Assembly: GCA_003577165.1 (NCBI GenBank)
Contig: QEUM01000017.1
Location: forward strand, 1-43,691
Direction of reading: 5' to 3'
Source of the DNA: Armatimonadota bacterium
GTDB lineage: Bacteria > Armatimonadota > Fimbriimonadia > Fimbriimonadales > ATM1
Length of the DNA: 43,691 nt
The notes beneath the pieces are model-generated. The model made no database searches, was not told where the DNA came from, and worked only from the letters and a program-made list of their open reading frames with translations. Every line of letters starts with the position of its first letter. Within the stretch, counting starts at the first letter, position 1. The position numbers and the translations under genes were made by a program. Positions 31,297-40,306 of the stretch are shown here, in pieces.

Positions 31297-32493
31297 CTAC
31301 CCTTCGAAGACGAAGAACGGAACCTGTTTGTAAGGTTCGAAGTCGTCCTTCTTCACCTCAAGAACGAGCGCTGGCTTTTGCGCATTGCGATCCGGACCGA
31401 TCGAAAGCGACCCAGAGACCCCCTTCAGGTCCTTCGTCGTAGAGATCGCATCGCGAATGCTCTTCGAATCGATCTTCTCCGCTCGCTTGATCGCGTCCAG
31501 GAGGATCGTGGCAGCGTCGTAGCCGAGCGCGCCCATGGCCGTCGCGGGCTCGTTGCCGTATTCCTTCTTAAACGCTTCGACGAAGTTCCTCACCTCGTCG
31601 CGGTCTTCGGAGTTGTGGTAGTGGTTGCAGAAGAAGCCGCCGATGATTCCGGTGCCACCGGATTGAATCAACTCGCGGCTATCCCAGCCGTCCCCCCCCA
31701 CCATCTTGACGTTGAGTCCGAGGGCTTCCCTCTGCCGAGCGATCGGGCCGACTTCATTGAAGTAACCCGAGCAGAAGAGGCCGTCCGGATTCTTCGCCTT
31801 GATGTTGGTGAGTTGCGCTTGGAAGTCGATATTGCCGCCCTCGTAGAACTCTTCCGCAACGATCGTGCCTCCGAAACTCTCAAACGCCTTCCTGAAGATG
31901 TCGGAAAGGCCGGTCGAGTAGGGCTGCTTCTTGTCCGTCAGCATCGCGACTCGGCGCAGGCCGAGGTCTTCGTAGGCGAACTTCGCCATGGCCGCGCCCT
32001 GAAAGTTGTCTGTGAAGCAGGCTCGGAAGACGTATTCGCCGATTTCGGTGATGTCCACGCGAGTCGCGCCGATCGCGATGATCGGCACGCCTGCTGCTTG
32101 GCAAACCTCGGCTGCGGGCTGCGTGATTCCGCTCGCGACCTCACCAAGAACAGCAAGCACTTGGTCTTCGTTGAGAAGCTTCTCCGTCGCGGTCTTGCCT
32201 TGTTCAGGCCGACTCGCCGTGTCCTCGACGATGAGTTCGACCTTTCGGCCGTTGAGTCCGCCGGCGTCGTTGAATTCCTTGACGGCCAACTGGGCTCCTC
32301 GCATGGAGTCTTCGCCCCACGGCTTGAGTTCGCCATTCAGGCTGGCGATGAGGCCGATCTTGATCGGGTCCTCGGAGCCGCCGTTGGCGGTCTTGCCTCC
32401 GTTGGATCCCCCTGTGGGATTGCAGCCGAGTATCCCGGCCAGGGCGGCTGCGGCTAACAGCGCTCCGCCGCTAAATCGTGTCCTATGGAACAT
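31297..32493 (-). CDS. livK: Branched-chain amino acid ABC transporter substrate-binding lipoprotein
   Basis: A 398-residue type 1 periplasmic binding protein. The lipoprotein signal ends in LAGILGC (C24), then a Gly/Asn/Ser linker. The Leu/Ile/Val-binding fold starts at IKIGLIASLNGELKPWGEDSM. LGEVASGITQPAAEVCQAAG, FRACFTDNFQGAAMAKFAYE and MGALGYDAATILLDAIKRA are typical. The true ligand could be amino acids, amides or urea; the family does not settle this. AGGAGG lies 5 nt upstream of the ATG. It is the first gene of the six-gene minus-strand run and is divergent from the TPR gene. Confidence 0.93.
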   Translation of the reverse strand: MFHRTRFSGGALLAAAALAGILGCNPTGGSNGGKTANGGSEDPIKIGLIASLNGELKPWGEDSMRGAQLAVKEFNDAGGLNGRKVELIVEDTASRPEQGKTATEKLLNEDQVLAVLGEVASGITQPAAEVCQAAGVPIIAIGATRVDITEIGEYVFRACFTDNFQGAAMAKFAYEDLGLRRVAMLTDKKQPYSTGLSDIFRKAFESFGGTIVAEEFYEGGNIDFQAQLTNIKAKNPDGLFCSGYFNEVGPIARQREALGLNVKMVGGDGWDSRELIQSGGTGIIGGFFCNHYHNSEDRDEVRNFVEAFKKEYGNEPATAMGALGYDAATILLDAIKRAEKIDSKSIRDAISTTKDLKGVSGSLSIGPDRNAQKPALVLEVKKDDFEPYKQVPFFVFEG

Positions 32494-32636
32494 GTCAACC
32501 TCCTGTCAGTGCAAACGAATCCGCGTCCCCGCTACGTCCTGAGTATGCTTCGACGCCCGGCTCGGAGACCCGTATTCGGTAAAGTATAGCGGAATCCTGC
32601 CGGGGCCGGGAAGCGCGCTCGGGGAGACTCAATACC

Positions 32637-33107
32637 ATGTCCGAACAGTCTCAGGAAATCATCAGCCAAGCCGTCGAGAGCTACCAGACCGGGCGGCTCG
32701 ACGACGCGATTCAACTCTCGCGCCAGGCGATCGACCTCGACGAGCGCGATGCCGGCGCCTACTCGATGCTCGGCGTGTGCCTGTCACAGGCGGGCCGATT
32801 CGATGAGGCGACCGAAGCCCTCCAGAGAGCGATTCGGTCGGCGCCCTACGTCGCGACGCATTATTACAACCTCGCCCTCCATTACAACCGCATGGGGGAC
32901 AAGCACGACGCCATCACGATGTGCCAGGAGGCGATCCGAACCGACGGCAAACACAGGAGAGCGCACGAACTCTTGCGCCGACTGGAGACCGAAACGAAGG
33001 TCGAGATCGCGCCCTACACCACGTCCCTCGGCGACCAGAGAGGCGCCGCCTATCGCTACGGCGCAGAAGCGGACCAGGCCGGCGGACCGGAGAAAGAGGA
33101 AGCGTAG
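32637..33107 (+). CDS. TPR-repeat protein
   Basis: A 156-residue soluble protein with about three tetratricopeptide repeats (residues 4-105): ISQAVESYQTGRLDDAIQLS, then GAYSMLGVCLSQAGRFDEAT, then THYYNLALHYNRMGDKHDAI. A charged tail follows, containing QRGAAYRYGAEADQAGG. No signal peptide. GGGAGA precedes the ATG by about 9 nt. The next TPR gene starts 9 nt after its stop, so the two are probably co-transcribed. TPRs bind protein partners; the partner is not evident. Confidence 0.85.
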   Translation: MSEQSQEIISQAVESYQTGRLDDAIQLSRQAIDLDERDAGAYSMLGVCLSQAGRFDEATEALQRAIRSAPYVATHYYNLALHYNRMGDKHDAITMCQEAIRTDGKHRRAHELLRRLETETKVEIAPYTTSLGDQRGAAYRYGAEADQAGGPEKEEA

Positions 33108-33116
33108 CGAGGCGCG

Positions 33117-33986
33117 TTGAGCAGCCGGGTCCGCCAAGAACGCCGTAGCGGATTCCTCGAGCAGGCAAGGCAGTGCCTCAAAAGTGCCCGGCCGGCCGAG
33201 GCGGCGGACTTCGCTCGCCAAGCGCTCGAGATGGATTCCTCCGATGCGGCGGCCTGGTCGCTGCTCGGAGCCGCGCTCTCCAACTCCGATCGACCCGATG
33301 AGGCGCTCGAGGCTCTTCGCAGGGCCGCGGCGCTGGAGTCCGGCGATGCGAAGCACCTCTACAACATCGCCGCGCACCACTACCGCTACGGAGAGAAGGA
33401 CGGGGCCCTCAACGTGGCACGGCCGGCCCTCCAGAAATTCCCCACCCATGCGGGCCTCCGGACCCTGGCCCGTCGAATCGAGCAGGAGAGGTGGCAGCCG
33501 CCTGCGATCCCGATGCCGCCGCTGGAGCGGCGCGACGCAGGAGCCACAGCCGGGATGGGCGAGGCGCCGCCTGTTCTCGGCACTCCGCCCTCATCGCGGT
33601 CGTGGCAGTTCGATCGAGGTCCAAAACACCTTCACTCCATCGGTTTCGTCGAGCAGATGGGCCTCTTCTGGGACTTCCTTCTGCTTGCGATCTTCATCGC
33701 ATTCAGCGTCCTCGTGATCCTGGCGACAGGCGAGTTCGTAGGTCAAAGCGCCGGCGACCTCGGCGGCACGGCGATGCTCGCGGCCGGGCTTACGGCCCTG
33801 GTGTTCATCGCAGCCTGGACGATTGACCTCGCCGACCGGCGGCCGAAGCCGATCCACCTCGTTCTCTCGATCCTGTCCATCCTCTTTTCCCTGCCCGTCT
33901 GCATCGTGTGCTACCTTCCCTTTCTGAGCATCGCGTACTTCATCGCCTACTACGGGTTCTCGCGAACGAAGGGAACATCGTTCTAA
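33117..33986 (+). CDS. TPR protein with C-terminal membrane domain
   Basis: A 289-residue protein, TTG start at 33117. The N-terminal half has TPR-like repeats (GFLEQARQCLKSARPAEAAD, then AAWSLLGAALSNSDRPDEAL and KHLYNIAAHHYRYGEKDGAL). A Pro-rich linker (about 125-165) leads to a C-terminal domain with three membrane helices: MGLFWDFLLLAIFIAFSVLV, AMLAAGLTALVFIAAWTIDL and VLSILSILFSLPVCIVCYLP. This resembles Yip1-like membrane domains in layout only. Its repeats are close to those of the preceding gene, which suggests duplication and addition of a membrane anchor. Confidence 0.78.
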   Translation: MSSRVRQERRSGFLEQARQCLKSARPAEAADFARQALEMDSSDAAAWSLLGAALSNSDRPDEALEALRRAAALESGDAKHLYNIAAHHYRYGEKDGALNVARPALQKFPTHAGLRTLARRIEQERWQPPAIPMPPLERRDAGATAGMGEAPPVLGTPPSSRSWQFDRGPKHLHSIGFVEQMGLFWDFLLLAIFIAFSVLVILATGEFVGQSAGDLGGTAMLAAGLTALVFIAAWTIDLADRRPKPIHLVLSILSILFSLPVCIVCYLPFLSIAYFIAYYGFSRTKGTSF

Positions 33987-34046
33987 CCGGCGCGCGGCCT
34001 CGAGCGTCCAAGTCGAGTGGAATTACGTAACAATTAGGGAGAGAAG

Positions 34047-35231
34047 ATGCTGACACCTGCCCTCGCCGCAACCGTGTTCCTGGGAGTCGGTCATCCCGCC
34101 CAGGCCATCGAGGCGCCGTTCCGAATCGGCGACCACGCGATCATCGTGGATGCCGTCGTCAACGGTAAGCCTGCGTCCTTCATGTTCGACTCTGGATACG
34201 CCGGCTTCCTGGTCGTAAGCGACCAGGTAAAGATCGGGCCTCCCGCGGGCGTCCAAGGCCTCCGCGACTTCGTAGGCTCGTTTGATGCCACCACAGTCAG
34301 GGTGGACTCCTTCCAAATCGGCGCACTGAAACGGACGGACTTGAACGAAGAGGCCGTGCAGATGCCTGCCGTCCACTACGCATACACGCTGAGTTACGGC
34401 ACACACTGCGACGGCATCATGGGCTTCCGCGCAGTGAAGGACTACGTGACCGAGATCAACTTCCAGAATCAGAAGTTCGTCTTCCACCCCAATTCATTCG
34501 ACATCACGAAGAAGCAGCCAAACAACACGACGACATTCCTCGTGAAGATGGAGCCACGCGGGATGAACTCAATCCACTTGCCGACCGAGATCAACGGGCA
34601 TCCGGTTCACCTTGCACTGGACACAGGCAACGCGTTTTACGCGACGACTCACAAAGAGGTGCTGCAGCGAATCGGCCTCTGGAACCCCAACGAGAAGCCG
34701 AAGTACATGTCCCAAGCGTTCGTGGCCTCCGGCCCGGTGGACAGTTTTTCGTTCTGGGTCAACAACGCGACGATCTTCACTGTCCCTGTCAAAAGCGCAA
34801 TCTTTGACATCATCGACTTGCCGAGTTCGTCGGCTGACGACGACGGAACAGTTGGCTTCGGCTTCCTCAAACACTTCAACATCATCATTGACTACGAAAG
34901 AAGGTACGTCTGGCTGGAGAACTGGGACGGAAAGGTGTTCGACGAGCCGGACGCGGGCCCCGGCTTCCGCCTCGGGTTCATCGACTCCGAGCGAACGCGA
35001 ATTTTTCACGTCTATCCGTCCGGACCTGCGGACCTCGCAGGCATTAAAGCCGGCGATCGGCTCGTGCAGGTCGAAGGCAAAAGCACCAGCCTACTGAAGC
35101 CGGAAGAGATCGAAAAACTGCTGCGCGGGCCGGAGGGCTCCACATGCAAGATCGTTGTGAGCAGCAATGGTGTGCTCAAACGACTCGAACTCGTTCGCAA
35201 ACTGATGGTGAACGGCACGAGAGCGCCGTAA
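34047..35231 (+). CDS. Retropepsin-like aspartyl protease with PDZ domain
   Basis: A 394-residue exported protein. A signal-like N-terminus ends in AQA (about 20). There are two retropepsin-like half domains in one chain, with catalytic motifs FMFDSGYAG (D48) and HLALDTGNAF (D192). A C-terminal PDZ domain (about 310-385) has YPSGPADLAGIKAGDRLVQV. This two-Asp-plus-PDZ layout is known in many bacteria, where the proteins are probably periplasmic. AGGGAG precedes the ATG. The last codons form the left arm of a strong hairpin shared with the convergent S9 gene. Confidence 0.85.
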   Translation: MLTPALAATVFLGVGHPAQAIEAPFRIGDHAIIVDAVVNGKPASFMFDSGYAGFLVVSDQVKIGPPAGVQGLRDFVGSFDATTVRVDSFQIGALKRTDLNEEAVQMPAVHYAYTLSYGTHCDGIMGFRAVKDYVTEINFQNQKFVFHPNSFDITKKQPNNTTTFLVKMEPRGMNSIHLPTEINGHPVHLALDTGNAFYATTHKEVLQRIGLWNPNEKPKYMSQAFVASGPVDSFSFWVNNATIFTVPVKSAIFDIIDLPSSSADDDGTVGFGFLKHFNIIIDYERRYVWLENWDGKVFDEPDAGPGFRLGFIDSERTRIFHVYPSGPADLAGIKAGDRLVQVEGKSTSLLKPEEIEKLLRGPEGSTCKIVVSSNGVLKRLELVRKLMVNGTRAP

Positions 35232-35244
35232 CGCTCTCGTGCCG
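35213..35244. terminator. Bidirectional hairpin between convergent genes
   Basis: A perfect 13-bp inverted repeat: CGGCACGAGAGCG at 35213-35225 and its complement at 35232-35244, with a 6-nt loop CCGTAA. The TAA in the loop is the stop codon of the protease gene. The S9 peptidase stop is 12 nt beyond. No T-run on either side, so it may be a non-canonical terminator or a 3'-end protector for both transcripts. Confidence 0.65.
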
Positions 35245-35255
35245 CGACTCAGCGG

Positions 35256-37868
35256 CTAATTGCCGCCTGACTTGTCCTTCATCTCCGCGGTGCCGCGATA
35301 GTAATCGCCGAGCAGGTGCTCCGCAAAGTACTCCATCAGCATCTGCGTGAAGTACTCCTGCATGTCGCCGAATCCGTGCGCCTTGCCGGGAAGCAGCATG
35401 AAGTCGAAGCGTTTGTTCGCCTTGATGAGGGCGTTCACGAGTCGAATCGTTCCTGCGGGATGGACGTTGTTGTCCATGTCGCCATGAACGAGCAGCAGTT
35501 TGCCCTTCAGGTTCGGCGCGATCTCAGCGTTCGTCGGTACTTTGATCTCGAACCGCGTCTCCCCCGTTTGCTGTCCCGTGCCGGACTGCTGCTGCGCCCA
35601 TAGGAGTTCGGGATACCAATCGAAGATCAGTTCCGGCTGTTCCCCGCCGGATCCTTGGCCCCTTCCGCTCTGCTGCGTCACCGGCACCTCTCGCAAGCCG
35701 TGGTGCTGTTCGCTCCAGTTCGCGTTGTACACGTTGTTGTCATGATTGCCCGCGCTCGAAACGCCGACCTTGAAGAACTCGTTGAAGGGAGGCAGTAACA
35801 GCGCCGCCGCCGTCATGAACCCTCCGCCCGAGTGTCCGTAGATTCCCACTCGATCAATGTCGATCCACGGATACCGAGCCGCCAGTTGCTCGATTCCGAC
35901 CTTCTTGTCCGCGAGTCCGTAGTCACGGAGGTTGAAATAGCCGTAACTGTGGTAGGCGTTCGATCGCGCGGGATTGCCGCCTCGGTTGCCGATCTGAATC
36001 ACGATGAATCCGAGCTGCGCGAGGCGCTGATTCGACGCAGTCGCGGAAAACGTCGAACTGACGCTTTCGGTCTGAGGCCCCGGATAGACGTTAGCGATGA
36101 TCGGATACCTCTTCGTCGGATCGAAGTTCGCAGGCTTCCAAAGATTGCCGTAGATGTCGGTGACGCCGTCCGCGGCCTTGACGACAAACGTCTCCGGCAT
36201 CCTCCAGCCGAGTTGCTCGAGCCTCGAGAGGTCCATCTGCTCAAGTTGCATGATCACGTTGCCGCGATCGTCGCGAACGAAAACGCGCGGCGCGAGATCA
36301 GGGCGCGAGTGCACGTCCACAAGGAACTTCTTAGAGGGAGTCAGGGTCGAGGTGTGATCCGCATCTCCGGGATCGAGAAGCGCCAACCCCTTTCCGTCAA
36401 GCCCAATTCGATAGAGGTGACGGTAATAGGGATTCTCTCCCATCTCCCTGCCCTGTCCGCGAAAATAGAGCACACCCTTCTCCGCATCGACCTGAACGAT
36501 GTCCGACGCTCGGAACGGGCCCTTCGTGATCGCGTTCTTCAACTTGCCGTCATTCGAATACAGATAGTAGTGACCCCAGCCGGTCCGCTCCGAGAACCAG
36601 ATGAAGTCCTCGCCAGGCTTGACGTACTCCACGCTTTGCGTTTCCAAGAAGGCGTTCTCGACCGACTCGGTGAGCAGAACCTTGATGCTGTCGTTGGTGA
36701 GGTCCATCTCGCAAAACTCGAGATTCCTCTGCAGTCGGTCGCGACGCACGAACCTCAACTTCGCGGAAGTCGTGTCCTGAAAGTGGATGTTCATGAGGCG
36801 CTGGTCTTTGTACTTTTCGACCGGCAACTTCTTCAGCTGCTTCGCCTCGACATCGTACGCGAACAGTTCCGTTTGCGTGACGTCCGGCTCGCCGGGCATC
36901 GCGTACTTGTACGTCATCATCGTCGGCCGTGGCTCGGATAGCGAATTGACCAAGAAGAGCTCCTTCACCTTTCTGGAATCGCCGCGCGTGACGAAGAACC
37001 GCTTTGAGTCTTTCGACCACGTTACGTTTACGCGGACTCGCTTCTCCGGTTCTCGCTGCTGGCCCTGCCGCTGCTGTTGCTGCTCCTGCTGGAACTGCTG
37101 CCGGATGCGTTCGTTCTCTTCATAACTGCCGAAACTGTAATCCTTCTCTCCGTCCTTCGTGAGTTGCACGGGAGGCTGATCCTTCCCATCAACCACTTCG
37201 ACGATGTAGAGGTTGTGTTCGAAGGCGTACACGTAGTACTTCTTGTCCGGCGAGAAGTTCTTGAAGTCGGGCGGCGCGCCCTGGCCGGGCGGGCCTTGGC
37301 GTTGTCCTCCGCCTTGCGCCTCTGCTCCCTCCCCTTGCTGTCTCGCGCCCTGCCTTCCGAGGTTTTTGATCTCCTTCGTCTTCAAGTCGTACTGAATGCG
37401 ATTCCCCTCGATGGTGAAGGTGATCAAATCCACGTTCTTCTCGTCGAACGTCACCGTCGTGATGGGCAGATTCGTCCGGTCGTAAGGCTTTTTGAGCAGT
37501 TCGCTCAATTGGGCTGCCATCTCGTCGGTGTCGAACAGCGGCTGCTTCGACTTGGCCGAAGGATCGACTCGCCAGAACGTGATCCCAGTGCTGTCTCTCC
37601 ACGAGTACCAGAACTGATCCGTCTTCAGAATGAACTCCGGGCTGATGCTCGTGCTGTAGAAGTACGGCCTGAGACTCTCCGGCGTGAACTTCTCAGCGAG
37701 CTTCCAATTCGCCTTGTTCTCATAGCGAGGCGAACCGCTTTCAATCTCAGGGCTCGGGATTCCCAAGCCCGCCATCCCCAACAGAATCAGAGATGGCGCG
37801 ACGGACAGGTAGGCAAAGCGCCCCAGGCTCGGGCGAAAGAGGTTTCTTACAAGTGCATTCGATAACAT
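35256..37868 (-). CDS. DPP-IV-like S9 family peptidase
   Basis: An 870-residue S9B-type peptidase. An N-terminal hydrophobic segment (about 18-36) serves as signal or anchor. A DPP-IV beta-propeller (about 75-560; SERTGWGHYYLYSNDGKLKN is typical) is followed by an alpha/beta hydrolase domain. The triad is S680 in YGHSGGGF, D799 in HGDMDNNVHP and H831 in KAHGFGD. It releases N-terminal dipeptides, often X-Pro, from peptides; substrate choice is not fixed by the sequence. Low-complexity Gln/Gly-rich insertions occur in the propeller (about 173-200 and 258-277) and in the catalytic domain. GGAGGGG lies about 11 nt upstream of the ATG. A second S9 gene begins at 42531. Confidence 0.92.
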   Translation of the reverse strand: MLSNALVRNLFRPSLGRFAYLSVAPSLILLGMAGLGIPSPEIESGSPRYENKANWKLAEKFTPESLRPYFYSTSISPEFILKTDQFWYSWRDSTGITFWRVDPSAKSKQPLFDTDEMAAQLSELLKKPYDRTNLPITTVTFDEKNVDLITFTIEGNRIQYDLKTKEIKNLGRQGARQQGEGAEAQGGGQRQGPPGQGAPPDFKNFSPDKKYYVYAFEHNLYIVEVVDGKDQPPVQLTKDGEKDYSFGSYEENERIRQQFQQEQQQQRQGQQREPEKRVRVNVTWSKDSKRFFVTRGDSRKVKELFLVNSLSEPRPTMMTYKYAMPGEPDVTQTELFAYDVEAKQLKKLPVEKYKDQRLMNIHFQDTTSAKLRFVRRDRLQRNLEFCEMDLTNDSIKVLLTESVENAFLETQSVEYVKPGEDFIWFSERTGWGHYYLYSNDGKLKNAITKGPFRASDIVQVDAEKGVLYFRGQGREMGENPYYRHLYRIGLDGKGLALLDPGDADHTSTLTPSKKFLVDVHSRPDLAPRVFVRDDRGNVIMQLEQMDLSRLEQLGWRMPETFVVKAADGVTDIYGNLWKPANFDPTKRYPIIANVYPGPQTESVSSTFSATASNQRLAQLGFIVIQIGNRGGNPARSNAYHSYGYFNLRDYGLADKKVGIEQLAARYPWIDIDRVGIYGHSGGGFMTAAALLLPPFNEFFKVGVSSAGNHDNNVYNANWSEQHHGLREVPVTQQSGRGQGSGGEQPELIFDWYPELLWAQQQSGTGQQTGETRFEIKVPTNAEIAPNLKGKLLLVHGDMDNNVHPAGTIRLVNALIKANKRFDFMLLPGKAHGFGDMQEYFTQMLMEYFAEHLLGDYYRGTAEMKDKSGGN

Positions 37869-38052
37869 GAGTCGAGGTCCCCTCCAGTCCGGCGTTGCGG
37901 CCGAGATCGGATGTCCGCTCTCGCCTGCCGGTCCGGCTTCTTCCGTCCTACGGTTCGCCGCCCGTCGTTTGCTCCCTGCTCTCTCGGAATCTCACGAAAC
38001 TGCTGAACCAGGCCTCCGTGGCGATACACTGTCTCTCAGGAGGCTCACCACA

Positions 38053-39525
38053 ATGATCGAACGCCGCTACAGGAGTCGGCCCGGGCGACTCGCTGCATTA
38101 GCCCTTCCCCTGGCGTTAGCGTCCTGTTCCGGCGGCAGCCGGGACGACGCGCCCGCCGCAGCCACCTCTCGCTCCGAAGTCCACCTCACCGTCTACAATG
38201 CCGACTTCGCGCTTGTGCGCGAAACGCGCACCATCGAACTCTCTCAAGGTCGAACGACGGTGCAGGTCTCGGACGTCAGCCGACTCCTGGATCCCACATC
38301 GGTGCTCCTGTCGTGGCCGACCGCGACAAACGCGCAAGTCGTCGCGACCGCATACGACCTCGGCGTGGACAGCACCGACGACCTTCTCCAGCGGTACCTC
38401 GGACGCGAGGTCGAGATGATCTGGAGAGCACAGGACGGGAGAGTCGGCCAGACGGTGCGAGGAACGCTTCAAGTCACCGCGGGAGGTGACACGGTTCTCC
38501 AAACGGACGACGGCCTACTCGTGAACGGCGGAGGAGCGATCGTCGCTCCCACGAGCGCGTCCATCGTCACCATCCCGCAACTGGGCGTTGAGATCGAGTC
38601 TCAGCAATCCGGTGAGGCGCCTCTCTCCGTCGCTTACTTGACCCGAGGACTTGCATGGAGCGCCGACTACGTCGCGACGCTCGATCCCTCCACCGACGCC
38701 CTCTCCCTCGAGTGCTGGGCGACCGTCACGAACAACACGGGAGCCAACTTCCCTAAATCGGAAGTCACTCTCGTCGCAGGAACTCCGAATCGCGCCGTGC
38801 GCGGGCGCACCTCGGGCGGATTTCCCCCGGCGGAAGAGATGGACGTGTCGAACCTCGCGAAGCGAGAAGACCAAGGCCTCTACATGAACAAAGTGAAGGA
38901 GCCGATCGCCACCGGTGAATTGTACGCTTACAAAGTCAAGGCGAAGTCGGACATCACTAACGGCAGAATGAATCGCCTGAGGATGATCCACGCCCCGAAC
39001 GTTGTCGCGCGTCGAGACTACAGTATTCGACTTCCCCACATCAGCTACTGGGAATGGATGTCCAATGGCGCGCCGATGAACCAGAACGCGCAGCTCGCGA
39101 TCGCCTTCGCAAACAAAGAGGACGCAGGATTGGGACTTCCCCTGCCCGAAGGCGCGGTGCGAGTGTACGAACCCTCGAAAGACGGCGTAACCTACGTCGG
39201 AGCCGCGGCGATCGGGAACACGCCCGACGGCAATCGCGTCGACCTGACGATCTCGAGCGTGTTCGACCTAACCTGTCAATACCGAGTCGTATCGAAGAAG
39301 CGAATCGACCGGTCCCACGTTCGCATCGAAGTGGAAGTTCTGGTGCGCAATGCCAAGACCAAAGAGATCCCTGTCCGCATGGTCATGGAAATCGGCTCCG
39401 ACACGAAAGTGCTTGCTGAATCTCACAAGGGCGTAAAGTTGGATGCCGTGACGAGACAGTGGTCGGTTCCGGCCGCCGCCGAAAAGGAAACGAAACTCAC
39501 GATGACGCTTGCAGCAAGGGGATGA
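38053..39525 (+). CDS. DUF4139-domain lipoprotein
   Basis: A 490-residue protein. Lipoprotein signal MIERRYRSRPGRLAALALPL, then ALASC (C25). The mature part is beta-rich: VYNADFALVRETRTIELSQG is the usual opening of DUF4139-type proteins, YLTRGLAWSADYVATLD is their central motif, and the C-terminal half has RIDRSHVRIEVEVLVRNAKT. The family function is unknown; members are exported. The ATG at 38053 has AGGAGG about 10 nt upstream and a TACACT box before that, so this gene has a normal leader. The frame is open further upstream but that part lies in the divergent promoter region. It converges on the DUF1080 gene with a 12-nt gap. Confidence 0.82.
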   Translation: MIERRYRSRPGRLAALALPLALASCSGGSRDDAPAAATSRSEVHLTVYNADFALVRETRTIELSQGRTTVQVSDVSRLLDPTSVLLSWPTATNAQVVATAYDLGVDSTDDLLQRYLGREVEMIWRAQDGRVGQTVRGTLQVTAGGDTVLQTDDGLLVNGGGAIVAPTSASIVTIPQLGVEIESQQSGEAPLSVAYLTRGLAWSADYVATLDPSTDALSLECWATVTNNTGANFPKSEVTLVAGTPNRAVRGRTSGGFPPAEEMDVSNLAKREDQGLYMNKVKEPIATGELYAYKVKAKSDITNGRMNRLRMIHAPNVVARRDYSIRLPHISYWEWMSNGAPMNQNAQLAIAFANKEDAGLGLPLPEGAVRVYEPSKDGVTYVGAAAIGNTPDGNRVDLTISSVFDLTCQYRVVSKKRIDRSHVRIEVEVLVRNAKTKEIPVRMVMEIGSDTKVLAESHKGVKLDAVTRQWSVPAAAEKETKLTMTLAARG

Positions 39526-39537
39526 ACCGAACAGCGA

Positions 39538-40206
39538 TTAGTATCGTACGAGAACTAGTTTCCTAAACTCGACTTCGGAACCCTCGGCCTGCAGAGCGAT
39601 CTGGCCGGTGCGCGCGGTCGCCTTGCTTCCCGCGTTGACGAGATCGCCGTTCACCCACACCGTCACCTTGTCATCGAAGCACTCGATCACCATCACATTC
39701 CACTGACCGACGGGCTTTTCCGAATCGTCGGTGAGATTCGCGATGCGACGAGCCTTGTTTCCGTCTACTCCCCAGTTCTCTTTCGGCCCACGACGCTTCT
39801 CCATGTCGGGAACCCAGATGTCCTCACCGATGCACCAGAAGTCCCCGGCATGTCCGCTTTGCATCTGGACTTCGATCGACTTCGGAAACATCCCATACAA
39901 AGCGCGAGGCTGCGAGCAGTGGACGAGCACTCCGCAATTGCCCGGCTGTTTCGAGAACCTGTACTCCACGACGAGCCGGTAGTTTGTGAACGCCCGGTCA
40001 GTGACCAGATGGCCACCCGGCGTGCCGATGCTGACGAGCAGCCCATCACGAACGACGAACGGCTTCGGTCCGCTGGGATTCCGGTCGAGCTCCGGGACGT
40101 CCATGTGCCACCCGGAAAGGTCCCTCCCATTGAACAGGGGAATCACCTCCATCGAGGGGACGGCGGAAGCCGCAGCCAGCAGGGACGCGACGAGAATCGG
40201 GCTCAT
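39538..40206 (-). CDS. DUF1080 (3-keto-disaccharide hydrolase-like) exported protein
   Basis: A 222-residue protein from ATG 40206. A short signal peptide (MSPILVASLLAAASAVPS) is followed by a single DUF1080 beta-jelly-roll domain: VIPLFNGRDLSGWHMD, RLVVEYRFSKQPGNCGVLVH, KSIEVQMQSGHAGDFWCIG, NVMVIECFDDKVTVWVNGDL and GQIALQAEGSEVEFRKLVL. The domain resembles concanavalin-like lectins, and some members hydrolyse 3-keto-disaccharides. ATG 40206 is chosen over an earlier in-frame start at 40374 because the signal peptide begins there and TACACT lies exactly 6 nt upstream. Confidence 0.85.
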   Translation of the reverse strand: MSPILVASLLAAASAVPSMEVIPLFNGRDLSGWHMDVPELDRNPSGPKPFVVRDGLLVSIGTPGGHLVTDRAFTNYRLVVEYRFSKQPGNCGVLVHCSQPRALYGMFPKSIEVQMQSGHAGDFWCIGEDIWVPDMEKRRGPKENWGVDGNKARRIANLTDDSEKPVGQWNVMVIECFDDKVTVWVNGDLVNAGSKATARTGQIALQAEGSEVEFRKLVLVRY

Positions 40207-40212
40207 GAAGAA

Positions 40213-40218
40213 AGTGTA
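40213..40218 (-). promoter_or_regulatory. -10-like box TACACT before DUF1080 gene
   Basis: TACACT on the minus strand, then 6 nt and ATG at 40206. No ribosome binding site. Same layout as the boxes before the PLP, PEP-CTERM and S9 genes. Confidence 0.5.
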
Positions 40219-40306
40219 GCCCGAGCAGGATGGGCTGCCCTCAGATGATCCAATTTCCCTAAGAGAATCTCGGCCAGGCACGTTGACCGCCACCGGAATC
40301 TGGTCC

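Noticed and set aside
31378-32457. 359-codon plus-strand frame
   Set aside because: Antisense to livK, which has a lipobox, a ribosome binding site and operon context.
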